A DNA stretch of 64,000 nt from Streptomyces phaeofaciens (GCF_014648915.1 NZ_BMSA01000016.1:124001-188000), one strand, 5' to 3'. Shown: positions 15,521 through 24,214, counted from the first letter of the stretch. Notes: generated by a model from the sequence alone, not told the origin. Numbers and translations are program-made.

Positions 15521-17196
15521 CAGAACTCCCCCGTCCGGTCGGTCCGCAGCCGCTCCAGCACCAGCAGGGCCACCGCGCACACCAGCATCAGAATCGTCGA
15601 AAGGGCCATCGCCTGGCCGTAGTTCAGCTCGCCGGCCCGGCCGAGCAGCCGGGCCACCGCGACCGGCAGCGTCGGGTTGTCGGGCCGCGAGATGAACACC
15701 GTCGCCCCGAACTCCCCCAGCGAGACCGCGAACGCGAACCCGGCGGCGACGAGCAGCGCCCGCCGCACCATCGGCAGATCCACCTCCCGCCACACCCGCC
15801 ACGGCGACGCCCCCAGCACCGCGGCCGCCTCCCGCAGCCGGCCGTCCACCGCCCGCAGCACGGGCAGCATGGTCCGTACGACGAAGGGGACGCCGACCAG
15901 CGCCTGGGCGAGGGGGACGAGGATCCAGGTGCTCCGCAGGTTCAGCGGAGGCTCGTCCAGCGCGATCAGGAACCCGAAGCCGACGGTCACGGCGGAGACG
16001 CCCAGCGGCAGCATCAGCAGCGCGTCGAAGCCCCGCACCAGCCGTCCGGCGTCCCGGCGGGTGAGGGCGGCCGCGGCCAGCGCGCCGATCAGCACCGCGA
16101 TGCCGGTCGCGGCGAGGGCGTACTCCAGCGAGTTCCCGATCGCCTCGATCGGCGGGACCAGGAAGATATTGCTGTCGTCGCTGGTCAGCGCCCGGTAGTA
16201 GGCGAAGTCGGGTGCGTCGAACGACCGCTGCACCAGGATCGCGAGCGGCAGCACGAGCAGCACGGCGATGCTCGCCAGCACCCCCGCGAGCAGCGCCCAC
16301 TGGCCGGCCCCGCGCGGCCGCCGGGCCGTCGTGGACGCGTCCACCAGCCGCAGCGCGGTCTCCCGTCGCCGTACCGTCCACGCGTGCACGGCGAGGATCG
16401 CGCCCACGGCGGCGAACTGGACGACGGTGAGCACGGCGGCCGTGGACAGGTCGAAGATCTCGGAGGTCTGCCGGTAGATCTCCACCTCGAGGGTCGAGAA
16501 GGTCGGGCCGCCGAGGATCTGCACCACACCGAAGGAGGTGAAGGTGAAGAGGAACACCATGAGCGCGGCGGCGGCGACGGCGGGCCCGAGGGCGGGCAGG
16601 GTGACCGTCCGCCAGGCCCGCAGGCGGGAGGCGCCGAGCATCCGCGCGGCCTCCTCCTGCCGCGGGTCGAGCTGCGCCCACAGCCCGCCCACGGTCCGTA
16701 CGACGACCGCGTAGTTGAAGAAGACGTGCGCGAGCAGGATCGCCCACACGGTGGTGTCGAGGCGTACGCCCCACAGTTCGTCGAGGAGTCCGCCCCTCCC
16801 GACGAGCGCGAGGAACGCCGTGCCGACGACGACCGTCGGCAGCACGAACGGGACCGTGACCACGGCGCGCAGCACCTGCTTGCCCGGGAAGTCGAGGCGC
16901 GCGAAGACATACGCGCCGGGCAGCGCGACCAGCAGGGTGAGCCCGGTGGAGGCGAGCGCCTGCCAGGTGGTGAACCACAGGACGTGCCGGATGTCCGGCT
17001 CGGCCAGCACCTCTCCCAGCCGCCCGAGCCGCCACACCCCGTCGGCCTTCAGTCCGCGCGCGAGGATCGCGGCGACCGGGTAGGCGAAGAACAGCCCGAA
17101 GAACGCGACGGGCAGGGCCATGAGGCCGAGCCGCGCCGCGCTCCGGCGCCTGCGGGCCGCTACTTCAGTACGAGCGAGGTCCACGACTTGACCCAC
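15520..17196 (-). CDS. thiP: Thiamine ABC transporter permease (fused two-domain)
   Basis: A 558-residue integral membrane protein with about twelve helices in two homologous halves, the layout of ThiP/FbpB permeases. Each half carries the coupling motif region: EEAARMLGASRLRAWRTVTL in the first and REAAAVLGASPWRVWREVDL in the second, both ending in a Pro-containing helix (PALGPA and PMVRRA). The start is a GTG at 17196 (alternative GTG 17184), which lies 37 nt inside the 3' end of the binding-protein gene; it ends overlapping the ATPase start by one base. The overlaps indicate translational coupling. Substrate assignment rests on the upstream TPP riboswitch. Confidence 0.92.
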   Translation of the reverse strand: MGQVVDLARTEVAARRRRSAARLGLMALPVAFFGLFFAYPVAAILARGLKADGVWRLGRLGEVLAEPDIRHVLWFTTWQALASTGLTLLVALPGAYVFARLDFPGKQVLRAVVTVPFVLPTVVVGTAFLALVGRGGLLDELWGVRLDTTVWAILLAHVFFNYAVVVRTVGGLWAQLDPRQEEAARMLGASRLRAWRTVTLPALGPAVAAAALMVFLFTFTSFGVVQILGGPTFSTLEVEIYRQTSEIFDLSTAAVLTVVQFAAVGAILAVHAWTVRRRETALRLVDASTTARRPRGAGQWALLAGVLASIAVLLVLPLAILVQRSFDAPDFAYYRALTSDDSNIFLVPPIEAIGNSLEYALAATGIAVLIGALAAAALTRRDAGRLVRGFDALLMLPLGVSAVTVGFGFLIALDEPPLNLRSTWILVPLAQALVGVPFVVRTMLPVLRAVDGRLREAAAVLGASPWRVWREVDLPMVRRALLVAAGFAFAVSLGEFGATVFISRPDNPTLPVAVARLLGRAGELNYGQAMALSTILMLVCAVALLVLERLRTDRTGEF

Positions 17197-18239
17197 TGGT
17201 CACGGTCGGCGGCGATCTTCGCCGGGGCCATCGTCTCGGGGTCCTCGGCGGCGGGACCGTACTGGGTGAACTCGGCGGGCACGGCCGCGCCCTCGAGCAC
17301 CGGGTAGACGAACATGTTGAGCGGCATGTCCTCCTGGAACTTCTTGCCGATCAGGAAGTCGATCAGCGCCTTGCCGCCCTCGCTGTTGCCCGCGTTGCTC
17401 AGCAGCCCCGCGAACTCGATCTGCCGGAAGCAGGTGCCGGTGGCGACGCCGGTGGGGGCGGTGCTCGGCTTGGGGTCGCCGTAGATCACCTCGGCGGGCG
17501 GGGAGGAGGCGTACGACACGACGAGGGGCCGGTCGGCCTTGGCCTTCTTGCCGCCCGCGGAGCCGGAGAACTCCTCGTTGTACGCCTGCTCCCAGCCGTC
17601 GACGACCTTCACGCCGTTCGCCTTGAGCTTCTTCCAGTAGCCCTCCCAGCCCGTGTCGCCGTACGCGGCGGCGGTGCCCAGCAGGAAGCCGAGGCCCGGC
17701 GAGGAGGTGGAGGCGTTCTCGGTGACGAGGAGGTTCTTGTACGCGGGCTTGACCAGATCGTCGTACGACGTCGGCGGGGCCAGCTTGTGGTCGGCGAAGT
17801 ACTGCTTGTCGTAGTTGACGCAGATGTCGCCGTAGTCGACCGGCGTGACCCGGTGCTTGCCGGCGTCCAGCTGGTACCGGGCGTCGACCTGGTCCAGCCC
17901 CTGGGCCTCGTACGGCTGGAACAGCCCGTTGTCGAGGGCGCGGGAGAGCAGGGTGTTGTCGACGCCGAACAAGACGTCGCCCTGCGGGTTGTCCTTGGTG
18001 AGGACGGCCTTGTTGACGGCCTGCCCGGCGTCGCCGTCCTTGAGGACCCTGACCTTGTAGCCGGACTCCTTCTCGAAGGCGGCGAGCACGCTCTTGGAGA
18101 CGGCCCACGAGTCGTGGCTGATGAGCGTGACGGTCTTGGAGCCCTCGGACCCGCCGCCGTCGTCCGTGGACGAGCCACAGGCGGTGAGCGTGACGAGACC
18201 GAGGCCCACGGCGGCGGCCGCGAACGTCTTGAAATGCAC
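17160..18239 (-). CDS. thiB: Thiamine ABC transporter substrate-binding lipoprotein
   Basis: A 359-residue binding protein of the TbpA/ThiB family. The N-terminus is a lipoprotein signal with a cysteine lipobox (LVTLTACGSS, about residue 20). Family features include VTLISHDSWAVSKSVLAAFE, VDYGDICVNYDK and a C-terminal GGKALIDFLIGKKFQEDMP. GTG 18239 is preceded by AGGAGGAA at 18245-18252, 5 nt away; this site lies within a short hairpin. Immediately upstream are a terminator-like hairpin and a TPP riboswitch, so expression should fall when thiamine pyrophosphate is plentiful. First gene of the thiBPQ operon. Confidence 0.95.
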   Translation of the reverse strand: MHFKTFAAAAVGLGLVTLTACGSSTDDGGGSEGSKTVTLISHDSWAVSKSVLAAFEKESGYKVRVLKDGDAGQAVNKAVLTKDNPQGDVLFGVDNTLLSRALDNGLFQPYEAQGLDQVDARYQLDAGKHRVTPVDYGDICVNYDKQYFADHKLAPPTSYDDLVKPAYKNLLVTENASTSSPGLGFLLGTAAAYGDTGWEGYWKKLKANGVKVVDGWEQAYNEEFSGSAGGKKAKADRPLVVSYASSPPAEVIYGDPKPSTAPTGVATGTCFRQIEFAGLLSNAGNSEGGKALIDFLIGKKFQEDMPLNMFVYPVLEGAAVPAEFTQYGPAAEDPETMAPAKIAADRDQWVKSWTSLVLK

Positions 18240-18242
18240 TGG

Positions 18243-18264
18243 ACTTCCTCCTGGAGTTGACCAG
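18243..18264 (-). promoter_or_regulatory. Hairpin sequestering the thiB ribosome binding site
   Basis: On the minus strand TCCTGG, a 6-nt loop TCAACT and CCAGGA form a 6-bp stem; the right arm overlaps the AGGAGG of thiB. The structure would block ribosome binding, in addition to any transcriptional control. Confidence 0.6.
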
Positions 18265-18275
18265 GAAGAGACGCG

Positions 18276-18313
18276 GCCCTGCCCGAGAGCCGGTGAGGGC
18301 TCCTGGGCAGGGC
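18276..18313 (-). terminator. Riboswitch expression-platform hairpin upstream of thiB
   Basis: GCCCTGCCC (18276-18284) pairs perfectly with GGGCAGGGC (18305-18313); a further GAGCC/GGCTC pairing closes the inner part. It lies between the TPP aptamer and thiB. There is no U-tract, so it could act as a terminator of the GC-only actinobacterial kind or as a spacer structure. Confidence 0.6.
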
Positions 18314-18330
18314 GCAACAGCTTGAGTAGT

Positions 18331-18427
18331 GACCGAACTTCCTACCCAGAATGACCTGGGCGAGGTTCAGAGGGTCTGCGGCCTGGTCGCCGCACTCTCA
18401 GCGCTGTGGCGCTCCCCTGTCGGAATA
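18331..18427 (-). ncRNA. TPP riboswitch (THI element)
   Basis: Read on the minus strand, the segment contains the conserved thi-box core in order: GGGGAGC, GCTGAGAGTGCGG, GACCCTCTGAACCT, a CCAGG/CTGGG arm and TAGGAAGT. The outer P1 stem can form between CCGAC at the 5' end and GTTCGG at the 3' end. The aptamer begins only about 27 nt after the rlmN stop and ends about 90 nt before thiB. It controls a thiamine transporter operon, as THI elements commonly do. Core motifs are clear by eye; a covariance search would settle exact ends. Confidence 0.9.
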
Positions 18428-18453
18428 TGAAGATGTGTTCGTACGTGGCCAGA

Positions 18454-19560
18454 TTACCTCTCGGTGGCCGCGAGCTGACCACAGGCACCGTCGATCTCCT
18501 GGCCACGGGTGTCCCGGACGGTCACCGGCACCCCGTGCGCAGCGATGGCCTCCACGAACGCCTTCTCGTCCTCGGGCCGCGAGGCGGTCCACTTGGACCC
18601 CGGGGTCGGGTTCAGCGGGATGAGGTTGACGTGCACGGGCTTGCCCCGCAGCAGCCGGCCGAGCCGGTCGCCCCGCCAGGCCTGGTCGTTGATGTCCCGG
18701 ATCAGCGCGTACTCGATGGACAGCCGGCGCCCCGACTTCTCGCTGTACCCGAAGCCGGCCTCGAGCACCTCGCGCACCTTCCACCGCGTGTTCACGGGGA
18801 CGAGCGTGTCCCGCAGCTCGTCGTCCGGCGCGTGCAGCGAGATCGCGAGGCGGCACTTGAAGCCCTCGTCGGCGAACCGGTGGATGGCGGGCACCAGCCC
18901 GACCGTCGACACGGTGATACCGCGCTGGGAGAGCCCGAGCCCGTCCGGCGCCGGGTCGGTGAGCGCCCGAACGGCCCCGACGACCCGCTTGTAGTTGGCG
19001 AGGGGCTCGCCCATCCCCATGAAGACGATGTTGGAGAGCCGCGCCGGCCCACCGGGCACGTCCCCGTCGCGCAGCGCCCGCATGCCGTCCACGATCTGGT
19101 GGACGATCTCCGCGGTGGACAGGTTCCGGTCCAGCCCCGCCTGCCCGGTCGCACAGAACGGGCAGTTCATCCCGCACCCCGCCTGCGAACTGATGCACAT
19201 CGTCACCCGGTCCGGGTAGCGCATCAGCACCGACTCGACGAGCGTGCCGTCGAACAGCCGCCACAGCGTCTTGCGGGTGGTCCCCTCGTCGGTCGACAGA
19301 TGCCGTACGACCGACATCAGATCGGGCAGCAGCGCCTCGCGCAGCTTCTCCCGCGACCCGGCGGGAATGTCGGTCCACTCCGCGGGGTCGTGCGCGTACC
19401 GCGCGAAGTAGTGCTGCGAGAGCTGCTTGGCGCGGAACGGCTTCTCACCGATCTCCGCGACGGCCTCCTTACGCTCCGCGGGCGAGAGGTCGGCGAGATG
19501 CCGCGGCGGCTTCTTGGCTCCGCGGGGGGCGACGAACGTGAGTTCTCCGGGCTTAGGCAT
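18454..19560 (-). CDS. rlmN: 23S rRNA (adenine-2503-C2) methyltransferase, radical SAM
   Basis: A 368-residue radical-SAM enzyme that methylates A2503 of 23S rRNA and A37 of some tRNAs. The cluster-binding CxxxCxxC is at C129-C133-C136 (GCGMNCPFC). The C-terminal cysteine that carries the methyl group is present in DGACGQL, and VFMGMGEPLANYKRV is characteristic. ATG 19560 gives the usual family length; the longer open frame to 19722 is GC-bias extension. The stop lies 27 nt before the TPP riboswitch on the same strand, so thiB transcription may begin inside or read through rlmN. Confidence 0.96.
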   Translation of the reverse strand: MPKPGELTFVAPRGAKKPPRHLADLSPAERKEAVAEIGEKPFRAKQLSQHYFARYAHDPAEWTDIPAGSREKLREALLPDLMSVVRHLSTDEGTTRKTLWRLFDGTLVESVLMRYPDRVTMCISSQAGCGMNCPFCATGQAGLDRNLSTAEIVHQIVDGMRALRDGDVPGGPARLSNIVFMGMGEPLANYKRVVGAVRALTDPAPDGLGLSQRGITVSTVGLVPAIHRFADEGFKCRLAISLHAPDDELRDTLVPVNTRWKVREVLEAGFGYSEKSGRRLSIEYALIRDINDQAWRGDRLGRLLRGKPVHVNLIPLNPTPGSKWTASRPEDEKAFVEAIAAHGVPVTVRDTRGQEIDGACGQLAATER

Positions 19561-19753
19561 AACACGTCCAGTGTCGCAGATCATCGCCGGGCCCCCGGGC
19601 CAGGGCGGGGTGGGGGTGGTCACCCGCGGGTGCCGACTGTGAGCGCTGGCAGGGCAGCCCGGAGACGGCCAACCGTGCATGAGACGGCCCCTACCGGCGA
19701 CAACATCGCCTGCCAGGAGCAAGGTGGTCGGTCAGTACCTTGGTCCGGGCCGG

Positions 19754-20203
19754 CTACGCCGCCTCGTGTTCCAGCCGGTCCTTCAGCAGGCGTTCGTTGA
19801 TCGGCAGCTCCTTGCGGACCTGGGGGCGGACGATCAGGGGGAGCAGGACCTTGCCGACGCCCTTGCCCTCGAAGTCCAGTTCCAGCGTCACGCGGGAGCG
19901 GCGGCCGTCGTCGAGCGGGGCGATCTCGCCGTGGACATGGCCGCGGATGGGACCGTCGATGCCCTGCATGCCCCAGGCGTGCGGAGGGTCGTACTCGGTG
20001 TACTCCATGGTCATCGGGATGTCCCGGCGGCCGACGTGCCGGGTGACCCGCACCCGGGAGCCGACATGGACCGGTCCGGCGTCGAGAGGCTCGGCCACCA
20101 CCGCGCTGGCCTGCCACTCGGGCAGCCGGGCGGGATCCATGACGTACGCCCAGACGTCCTCGGGGCTGCGGTCGACGTCGATCGTTTCACGGAAGTCGGA
20201 CAT
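19754..20203 (-). CDS. SRPBCC-fold (polyketide cyclase/START-like) protein
   Basis: A 149-residue single-domain protein of the SRPBCC superfamily, recognised from MSDFRETIDVDRSPEDVWAYV followed by DPARLPEWQ and the strand pattern with the long C-terminal helix ending in LKDRLEHE. The fold binds hydrophobic ligands; many Streptomyces carry such single-domain proteins without known substrate. It is a lone gene with 193 nt on one side and a terminator hairpin on the other. I cannot assign a ligand. Confidence 0.85.
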   Translation of the reverse strand: MSDFRETIDVDRSPEDVWAYVMDPARLPEWQASAVVAEPLDAGPVHVGSRVRVTRHVGRRDIPMTMEYTEYDPPHAWGMQGIDGPIRGHVHGEIAPLDDGRRSRVTLELDFEGKGVGKVLLPLIVRPQVRKELPINERLLKDRLEHEAA

Positions 20204-20288
20204 GACGCCCGCCCCCTTTCAGGGCGATCCCCCGTCGGACCTCTCCCTGCCATGGTCCCACCGCGCCGTGCCCGGGTCCACGACGGCG

Positions 20289-20325
20289 GCGGGCCCCCGC
20301 CCTGGAGATCAGGACGGGGGCCCGC
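20289..20325. terminator. Hairpin terminator at the end of the cdsA operon
   Basis: An 11-bp perfect stem (GCGGGCCCCCG at 20289-20299 with CGGGGGCCCGC at 20315-20325) lies 20 nt past the cdsA stop on the minus strand. Confidence 0.75.
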
Positions 20326-20345
20326 GGAAGCCGCGTACGCGCCGG

Positions 20346-21551
20346 TCAGCCGGACCCGACGAACAGCACGAGGAGCAGCCAGACCACGGGAGCCGTGGGC
20401 AGCAGCGAGTCCAGGCGGTCCATGATGCCGCCGTGACCCGGGAGCAGCGTGCCCATGTCCTTGATGCCCAGGTCCCGCTTGATCATGGACTCGCCGAGGT
20501 CGCCCAGCGTGGCGCTGGCCGCGACCGCGAGGCCCAGCAGCAGCCCCTGCCACCAGGTGCCGTCGTCGATCAGGAACTGCATGCACAGCGCGCCCGCGAC
20601 CATCGCGAAGGACACCGCGCCCAGCAGGCCCTCACGGGTCTTGCCGGGGCTGATGCGCGGAGCGAGCTTGTGCTTGCCGAAGCGCCAGCCGACCGCGTAC
20701 GCGCCCGTGTCGCTGACGACCGTCAGCAGCAGGAACGTCAGCACGCGGAACGCGCCGTCGTCGGCCGTGAGCATCAGGGCGACGAAGGTGGCCAGGAACG
20801 GGACGTAGAAGGCCGCGAAGACACCGGCCGTCACGTCCTTGAGATAGCCCTCGGGCGGCTCGGTCATCCGCCAGACCAGGACCGCCAGGGCGGTCAGGGC
20901 CATGGCGACCCAGGCGCCCTCGGTCCCCCGGACGTATCCGGCGACGACCATCGCCGCACCGCCGACCGCGAGCGGCACGAGCGGCGCCTTGATGCCCTTG
21001 CGCTCCTGAAGCCTGCTGGTCAGCTCCCACAGGCCCACCACGACGGCGACCGCTATCACGCCGATGAACACGGCCTTGACGACGAACAGCGAGGCGACGA
21101 TCACCGCACCGAGTCCGACCCCGACTCCTATGGCCGCGCCCAGGTCTCGGCCCGCGCTCTTCTTCGGCGGTGCGGGCGCCGGGTGTGGGGCGTCGGGCAT
21201 GGGCTCCGGATTCTGCGGCACCGCCGCATGGGGCTGTGCCGACGGGGTCTCGTGGCGGAACGTCTCGTCACGGAGCGCCGGGTCGGGCGCACCGGGGCGG
21301 AACGTCTCGTCTCGGAACAAGGGGCCGCCCAGCCGAGCGGCCCCCCGGTCGTCATCCTGGTTTCCGCCGTGTGCGGGTACGTCGGGGACGATGGGCATGG
21401 GGCGAGTCTGCTGCGCCTCAGGCGCATCGTACGCGGGACCCGCCGGGGCGGCCCCCTGGACAGGCCCCTGGTCGACGGGCCCCCAGTACCCCGGCTGTGC
21501 GCCGGAGTGCGACCCGGATTGTGGCGGAGAGCCCCAGGAAGAAGTGTTCAT
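20346..21551 (-). CDS. cdsA: Phosphatidate cytidylyltransferase
   Basis: The enzyme makes CDP-diacylglycerol from phosphatidate and CTP at the membrane, the branch point of phospholipid synthesis. The protein has 401 residues: about 130 Pro/Gly/Gln-rich disordered residues at the N-terminus containing three degenerate copies of an (R/F)RDETFR(H/P) motif, then about eight membrane helices, and the family signature near the C-terminus (LGDLGESMIKRDLGIKDMG, then GHGGIMDRLDSLL). The ATG overlaps the frr stop by one base (TGATG), so the two are coupled. The long N-terminal extension is common in actinobacterial CdsA. Confidence 0.95.
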   Translation of the reverse strand: MNTSSWGSPPQSGSHSGAQPGYWGPVDQGPVQGAAPAGPAYDAPEAQQTRPMPIVPDVPAHGGNQDDDRGAARLGGPLFRDETFRPGAPDPALRDETFRHETPSAQPHAAVPQNPEPMPDAPHPAPAPPKKSAGRDLGAAIGVGVGLGAVIVASLFVVKAVFIGVIAVAVVVGLWELTSRLQERKGIKAPLVPLAVGGAAMVVAGYVRGTEGAWVAMALTALAVLVWRMTEPPEGYLKDVTAGVFAAFYVPFLATFVALMLTADDGAFRVLTFLLLTVVSDTGAYAVGWRFGKHKLAPRISPGKTREGLLGAVSFAMVAGALCMQFLIDDGTWWQGLLLGLAVAASATLGDLGESMIKRDLGIKDMGTLLPGHGGIMDRLDSLLPTAPVVWLLLVLFVGSG

Positions 21552-22108
21552 CAGACCTCGAGCAGCTCCGACTCCTTGTGCTTCAGGAGCTCGTCCACCT
21601 GGGCGACGTACTTCGCCGTGGTGTCGTCGAGCTCCTTCTCCGCACGACGGCCCTCGTCCTCGCCGACCTCGCCGTCCTTGACGAGCTTGTCGATCGCGTC
21701 CTTGGCCTTGCGGCGCACGGAGCGGATGGACACCTTGGCGTCCTCGCCCTTGCCCTTGGCGACCTTGATGTACTCGCGGCGGCGCTCCTCGGTCAGCTCC
21801 GGGAACACCACACGGATGATGTTGCCGTCGTTGCTCGGGTTGACGCCCAGGTCGGAGTCGCGGATGGCCTGCTCGATGTTGCGCAGCGCCGTCTTGTCGA
21901 ACGGGGTCACGACCGCCATGCGCGGCTCCGGCACGGAGAACGAAGCCAGCTGGTTGATCGGCGTCGGCGCGCCGTAGTAGTCGGCCACGATCTTGTTGAA
22001 CATCGCCGGGTGCGCACGGCCGGTGCGGATCGCGGCGAAGTCCTCCTTGGCGACCACGACGGCCTTCTCCATCTTCTCCTCGGCCTCGAGGAGGGTCTCT
22101 TCGATCAC
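21551..22108 (-). CDS. frr: Ribosome recycling factor
   Basis: A 185-residue RRF, which with EF-G splits ribosomes after termination. It has the expected full-length family sequence: MEKAVVVAKEDFAAIRTGRA, FDKTALRNIEQAIRDSDLG and PELTEERRREYIKVAKGKGE. Two adjacent GTG codons occur (22111 and 22108); 22108 is chosen because AGGAG at 22116-22120 is 7 nt away. Upstream is pyrH on the same strand, separated by 173 nt; downstream cdsA overlaps by one base. The frame open to 22222 has no ribosome binding site and atypical composition. Confidence 0.97.
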   Translation of the reverse strand: MIEETLLEAEEKMEKAVVVAKEDFAAIRTGRAHPAMFNKIVADYYGAPTPINQLASFSVPEPRMAVVTPFDKTALRNIEQAIRDSDLGVNPSNDGNIIRVVFPELTEERRREYIKVAKGKGEDAKVSIRSVRRKAKDAIDKLVKDGEVGEDEGRRAEKELDDTTAKYVAQVDELLKHKESELLEV

Positions 22109-22281
22109 CACTTGCTCCTGCGTGTCTTGAGTAGGCCCGGCTGCGGTTCCCTGTCGGTGGCGGCGGCCGGCTGCGTCGCGTCTTCTTCCTGCACGGTTCC
22201 CGACCGGCAGGACATTGTCCATCCCCCGACCGAGGTCCGTCCCCCGGTCAGGTGTTGTCGTGCTGACCGGGGTTTAACCGG

Positions 22282-23040
22282 TCAGGACCGGCTGCCCTGC
22301 TCACCCACAAGCGTGCCGATCTTCTCACCCTTGACGGCACGAGCGATATTGCCCTCCGCCAGAAGCTCGAAGACGAGAATCGGGAGCTTGTTGTCGCGGC
22401 ACAGCGTGATGGCGGTGGCGTCGGCGACCTTCAGGTCGCGGGTGATGACCTCGCCGTAGCCGAGGGCGTCGAACTTGACGGCCTCGGGGTTGGTCTTGGG
22501 GTCGGAGTCGTAGACGCCGTCCACCCCGTTCTTGCCCATCAGGAGCGCCTCGGCGTCGATCTCCAGGGCGCGCTGGGCGGCGGTGGTGTCGGTGGAGAAG
22601 TACGGCATGCCCATGCCGGCGCCGAAGATCACGACGCGGCCCTTCTCCAGGTGCCGCACGGCGCGCAGCGGGATGTACGGCTCGGCGACCTGGCCCATGG
22701 TGATGGCGGTCTGGACGCGGCTGTCGATGCCCTCCTTCTCCAGGAAGTCCTGGAGGGCGAGGCAGTTCATGACGGTGCCGAGCATGCCCATGTAGTCCGA
22801 GCGGGCACGGTCCATGCCGCGCTGCTGGAGTTCGGCGCCGCGGAAGAAGTTGCCGCCGCCGATGACGACCGCGACCTGCGCGCCGTCCCGGACCACGGCC
22901 GCGATCTCCCGGGCGATCTTGTGCACCACGTCGGGGTCCACTCCCAGGCCCCCGCCACCGGAGAATGCCTCGCCGGACAGCTTCAGCATGAACCGGCCAC
23001 GTACTTTGCCGTCGTCGCTCTTCTGGGGCTTGGTGGTCAT
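22282..23040 (-). CDS. pyrH: Uridylate (UMP) kinase
   Basis: A 252-residue bacterial-type UMP kinase that phosphorylates UMP to UDP with ATP. Amino-acid-kinase landmarks are FMLKLSGEAFSGGGGLG, VAVVIGGGNFFRGAELQ, GAGMGMPYFSTDTTAAQRALE and LLMGKNGVDGVYDSDP. ATG 23040 gives the normal family start. It sits between tsf and frr, the usual bacterial order rpsB-tsf-pyrH-frr. A strong hairpin with a T-rich tail lies between tsf and pyrH, so expression may be partly independent of tsf. Confidence 0.97.
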   Translation of the reverse strand: MTTKPQKSDDGKVRGRFMLKLSGEAFSGGGGLGVDPDVVHKIAREIAAVVRDGAQVAVVIGGGNFFRGAELQQRGMDRARSDYMGMLGTVMNCLALQDFLEKEGIDSRVQTAITMGQVAEPYIPLRAVRHLEKGRVVIFGAGMGMPYFSTDTTAAQRALEIDAEALLMGKNGVDGVYDSDPKTNPEAVKFDALGYGEVITRDLKVADATAITLCRDNKLPILVFELLAEGNIARAVKGEKIGTLVGEQGSRS

Positions 23041-23080
23041 GGGAGTTCCCGCCTCTTTCACGTGGTGCACATACGAAGAA

Positions 23081-23128
23081 GGCCATTGCCGATGGGGTGT
23101 CGTTCGCATCCCATGCGCGGCAATGGCC
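23081..23128 (-). terminator. Large stem-loop terminator/attenuator between tsf and pyrH
   Basis: An 11-bp perfect stem (GGCCATTGCCG at 23081-23091 with CGGCAATGGCC at 23118-23128) encloses a second ATGGG/CCCAT stem. On the minus strand it is followed by TTCTTCGT, giving a fairly classical intrinsic terminator, unusual for this GC-rich genome. Confidence 0.8.
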
Positions 23129-23198
23129 TCCTCGTCAGTTCTGCTGTCGTCCGTCGCGCACACGCGCGTGACGGCATACGCCGACAACGCGGCCGACT

Positions 23199-23219
23199 GC
23201 TCCCGACCCTATCGGGAGC
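23199..23219 (-). terminator. Hairpin directly after tsf
   Basis: GCTCCCGA (23199-23206) and TCGGGAGC (23212-23219) form an 8-bp perfect stem with a 5-nt loop, 23 nt past the tsf stop. It is the first of two hairpins before pyrH. Confidence 0.65.
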
Positions 23220-23241
23220 GGGCGTCCGTCGCGGTACGGAC

Positions 23242-24078
23242 TCAGATGCCGACCTTGATGCGCGAGAAGCGCTTCAGGGTGACACCGGCCTCGTCCAGGA
23301 CCTTCTGGACGGACTTCTTGTTGTCCAGGGCGTACGGCTGACCGAGCAGCGTGGCGTCCTTGAAGAAGCCGTTCAGGCGACCCTCGACGATCTTGGCGAT
23401 CGCGGCCTCGGGCTTGCCCTCGGCGCGGGTGGTCTCCTCGGCGATGCGACGCTCGGACTCGACGACGTCGGCCGGCACGTCCTCCTTGGCGAGGTACTTC
23501 GGCGCGAAGGCGGCGATGTGCTGGGCGATGCCCTTGGCCACGTCGGCGTTCGGCTTGTCGAGCTCGACCAGGACACCGATCTGCGGGGGCAGGTCGGGCA
23601 TCGTGCGGTGCATGTACGCGGTCACGAAGCCGTCGGCGAACTGCGCGAAGCGGTCCAGCACGATCTTCTCGCCGAGGTTGGCGTTGGCCTCGTCCACGAA
23701 CGCCTGGACGGTCTTGCCGGGCTCGATCTCGGAGGCGAGCAGCGCCTCGAGGTCGGCCGGGGCGGTCTTGGCGACGTGCTCGGCGATCGCGTTGGCGACG
23801 GCCTGGAACTTCTCGCCCTTGGCGACGAAGTCCGTCTCGCACTTCAGCTCGACGAGGACGCCGGAGGAGTTGTCGTCGGCGATGATCGAGACCACGGCGC
23901 CGTTCTCGGCGGAGCGGCCCTCGCGCTTGGCGACGCCCTTCTGGCCCTTGATCCGGAGCGCCTCGACGGCCTTGTCTACGCTGCCCTCGGCCTCGTCCAG
24001 CGCCTTCTTGCAGTCCATCATGCCGGCGCCGGTGAGCTCGCGGAGCTTCTTGACGTCGGCGGCGGTGTAGTTCGCCAT
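23242..24078 (-). CDS. tsf: Translation elongation factor Ts
   Basis: A 278-residue EF-Ts, the guanine nucleotide exchange factor for EF-Tu. It has the N-terminal UBA-like domain (YTAADVKKLRELTGAGMMDC, then KKALDEA) and the conserved core ELKCETDFVAKGEKFQAVAN that contacts EF-Tu. The ATG at 24078 matches the universal family start. It lies downstream of rpsB with a strong hairpin in the 154-nt gap, and is followed by two more hairpins before pyrH. Confidence 0.97.
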   Translation of the reverse strand: MANYTAADVKKLRELTGAGMMDCKKALDEAEGSVDKAVEALRIKGQKGVAKREGRSAENGAVVSIIADDNSSGVLVELKCETDFVAKGEKFQAVANAIAEHVAKTAPADLEALLASEIEPGKTVQAFVDEANANLGEKIVLDRFAQFADGFVTAYMHRTMPDLPPQIGVLVELDKPNADVAKGIAQHIAAFAPKYLAKEDVPADVVESERRIAEETTRAEGKPEAAIAKIVEGRLNGFFKDATLLGQPYALDNKKSVQKVLDEAGVTLKRFSRIKVGI

Positions 24079-24179
24079 GAGTCTGTGAGTCTTTCTCGAA
24101 GTCTGGAAGATCGAAGATCTGACGGTCCGGGAGCTTCCGTCAGCGGGAGCTCCCGGCGCTGCGCCGACCTACAGGTGAA

Positions 24180-24214
24180 CGGCGGGGGCGGACTTCACGT
24201 CACCGCCCCCGCCG
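24180..24214 (-). terminator. Hairpin between rpsB and tsf
   Basis: A 12-bp perfect GC stem (CGGCGGGGGCGG at 24180-24191, CCGCCCCCGCCG at 24203-24214) with an 11-nt loop lies 19 nt after the rpsB stop. It is likely an attenuator that sets the S2 to EF-Ts ratio. Confidence 0.75.

Noticed and set aside
15520..18239. Ferric-iron ABC transporter
   Set aside because: ThiB/P/Q and Fbp families look alike, but the TPP riboswitch directly upstream and the TbpA-like binding protein favour thiamine.
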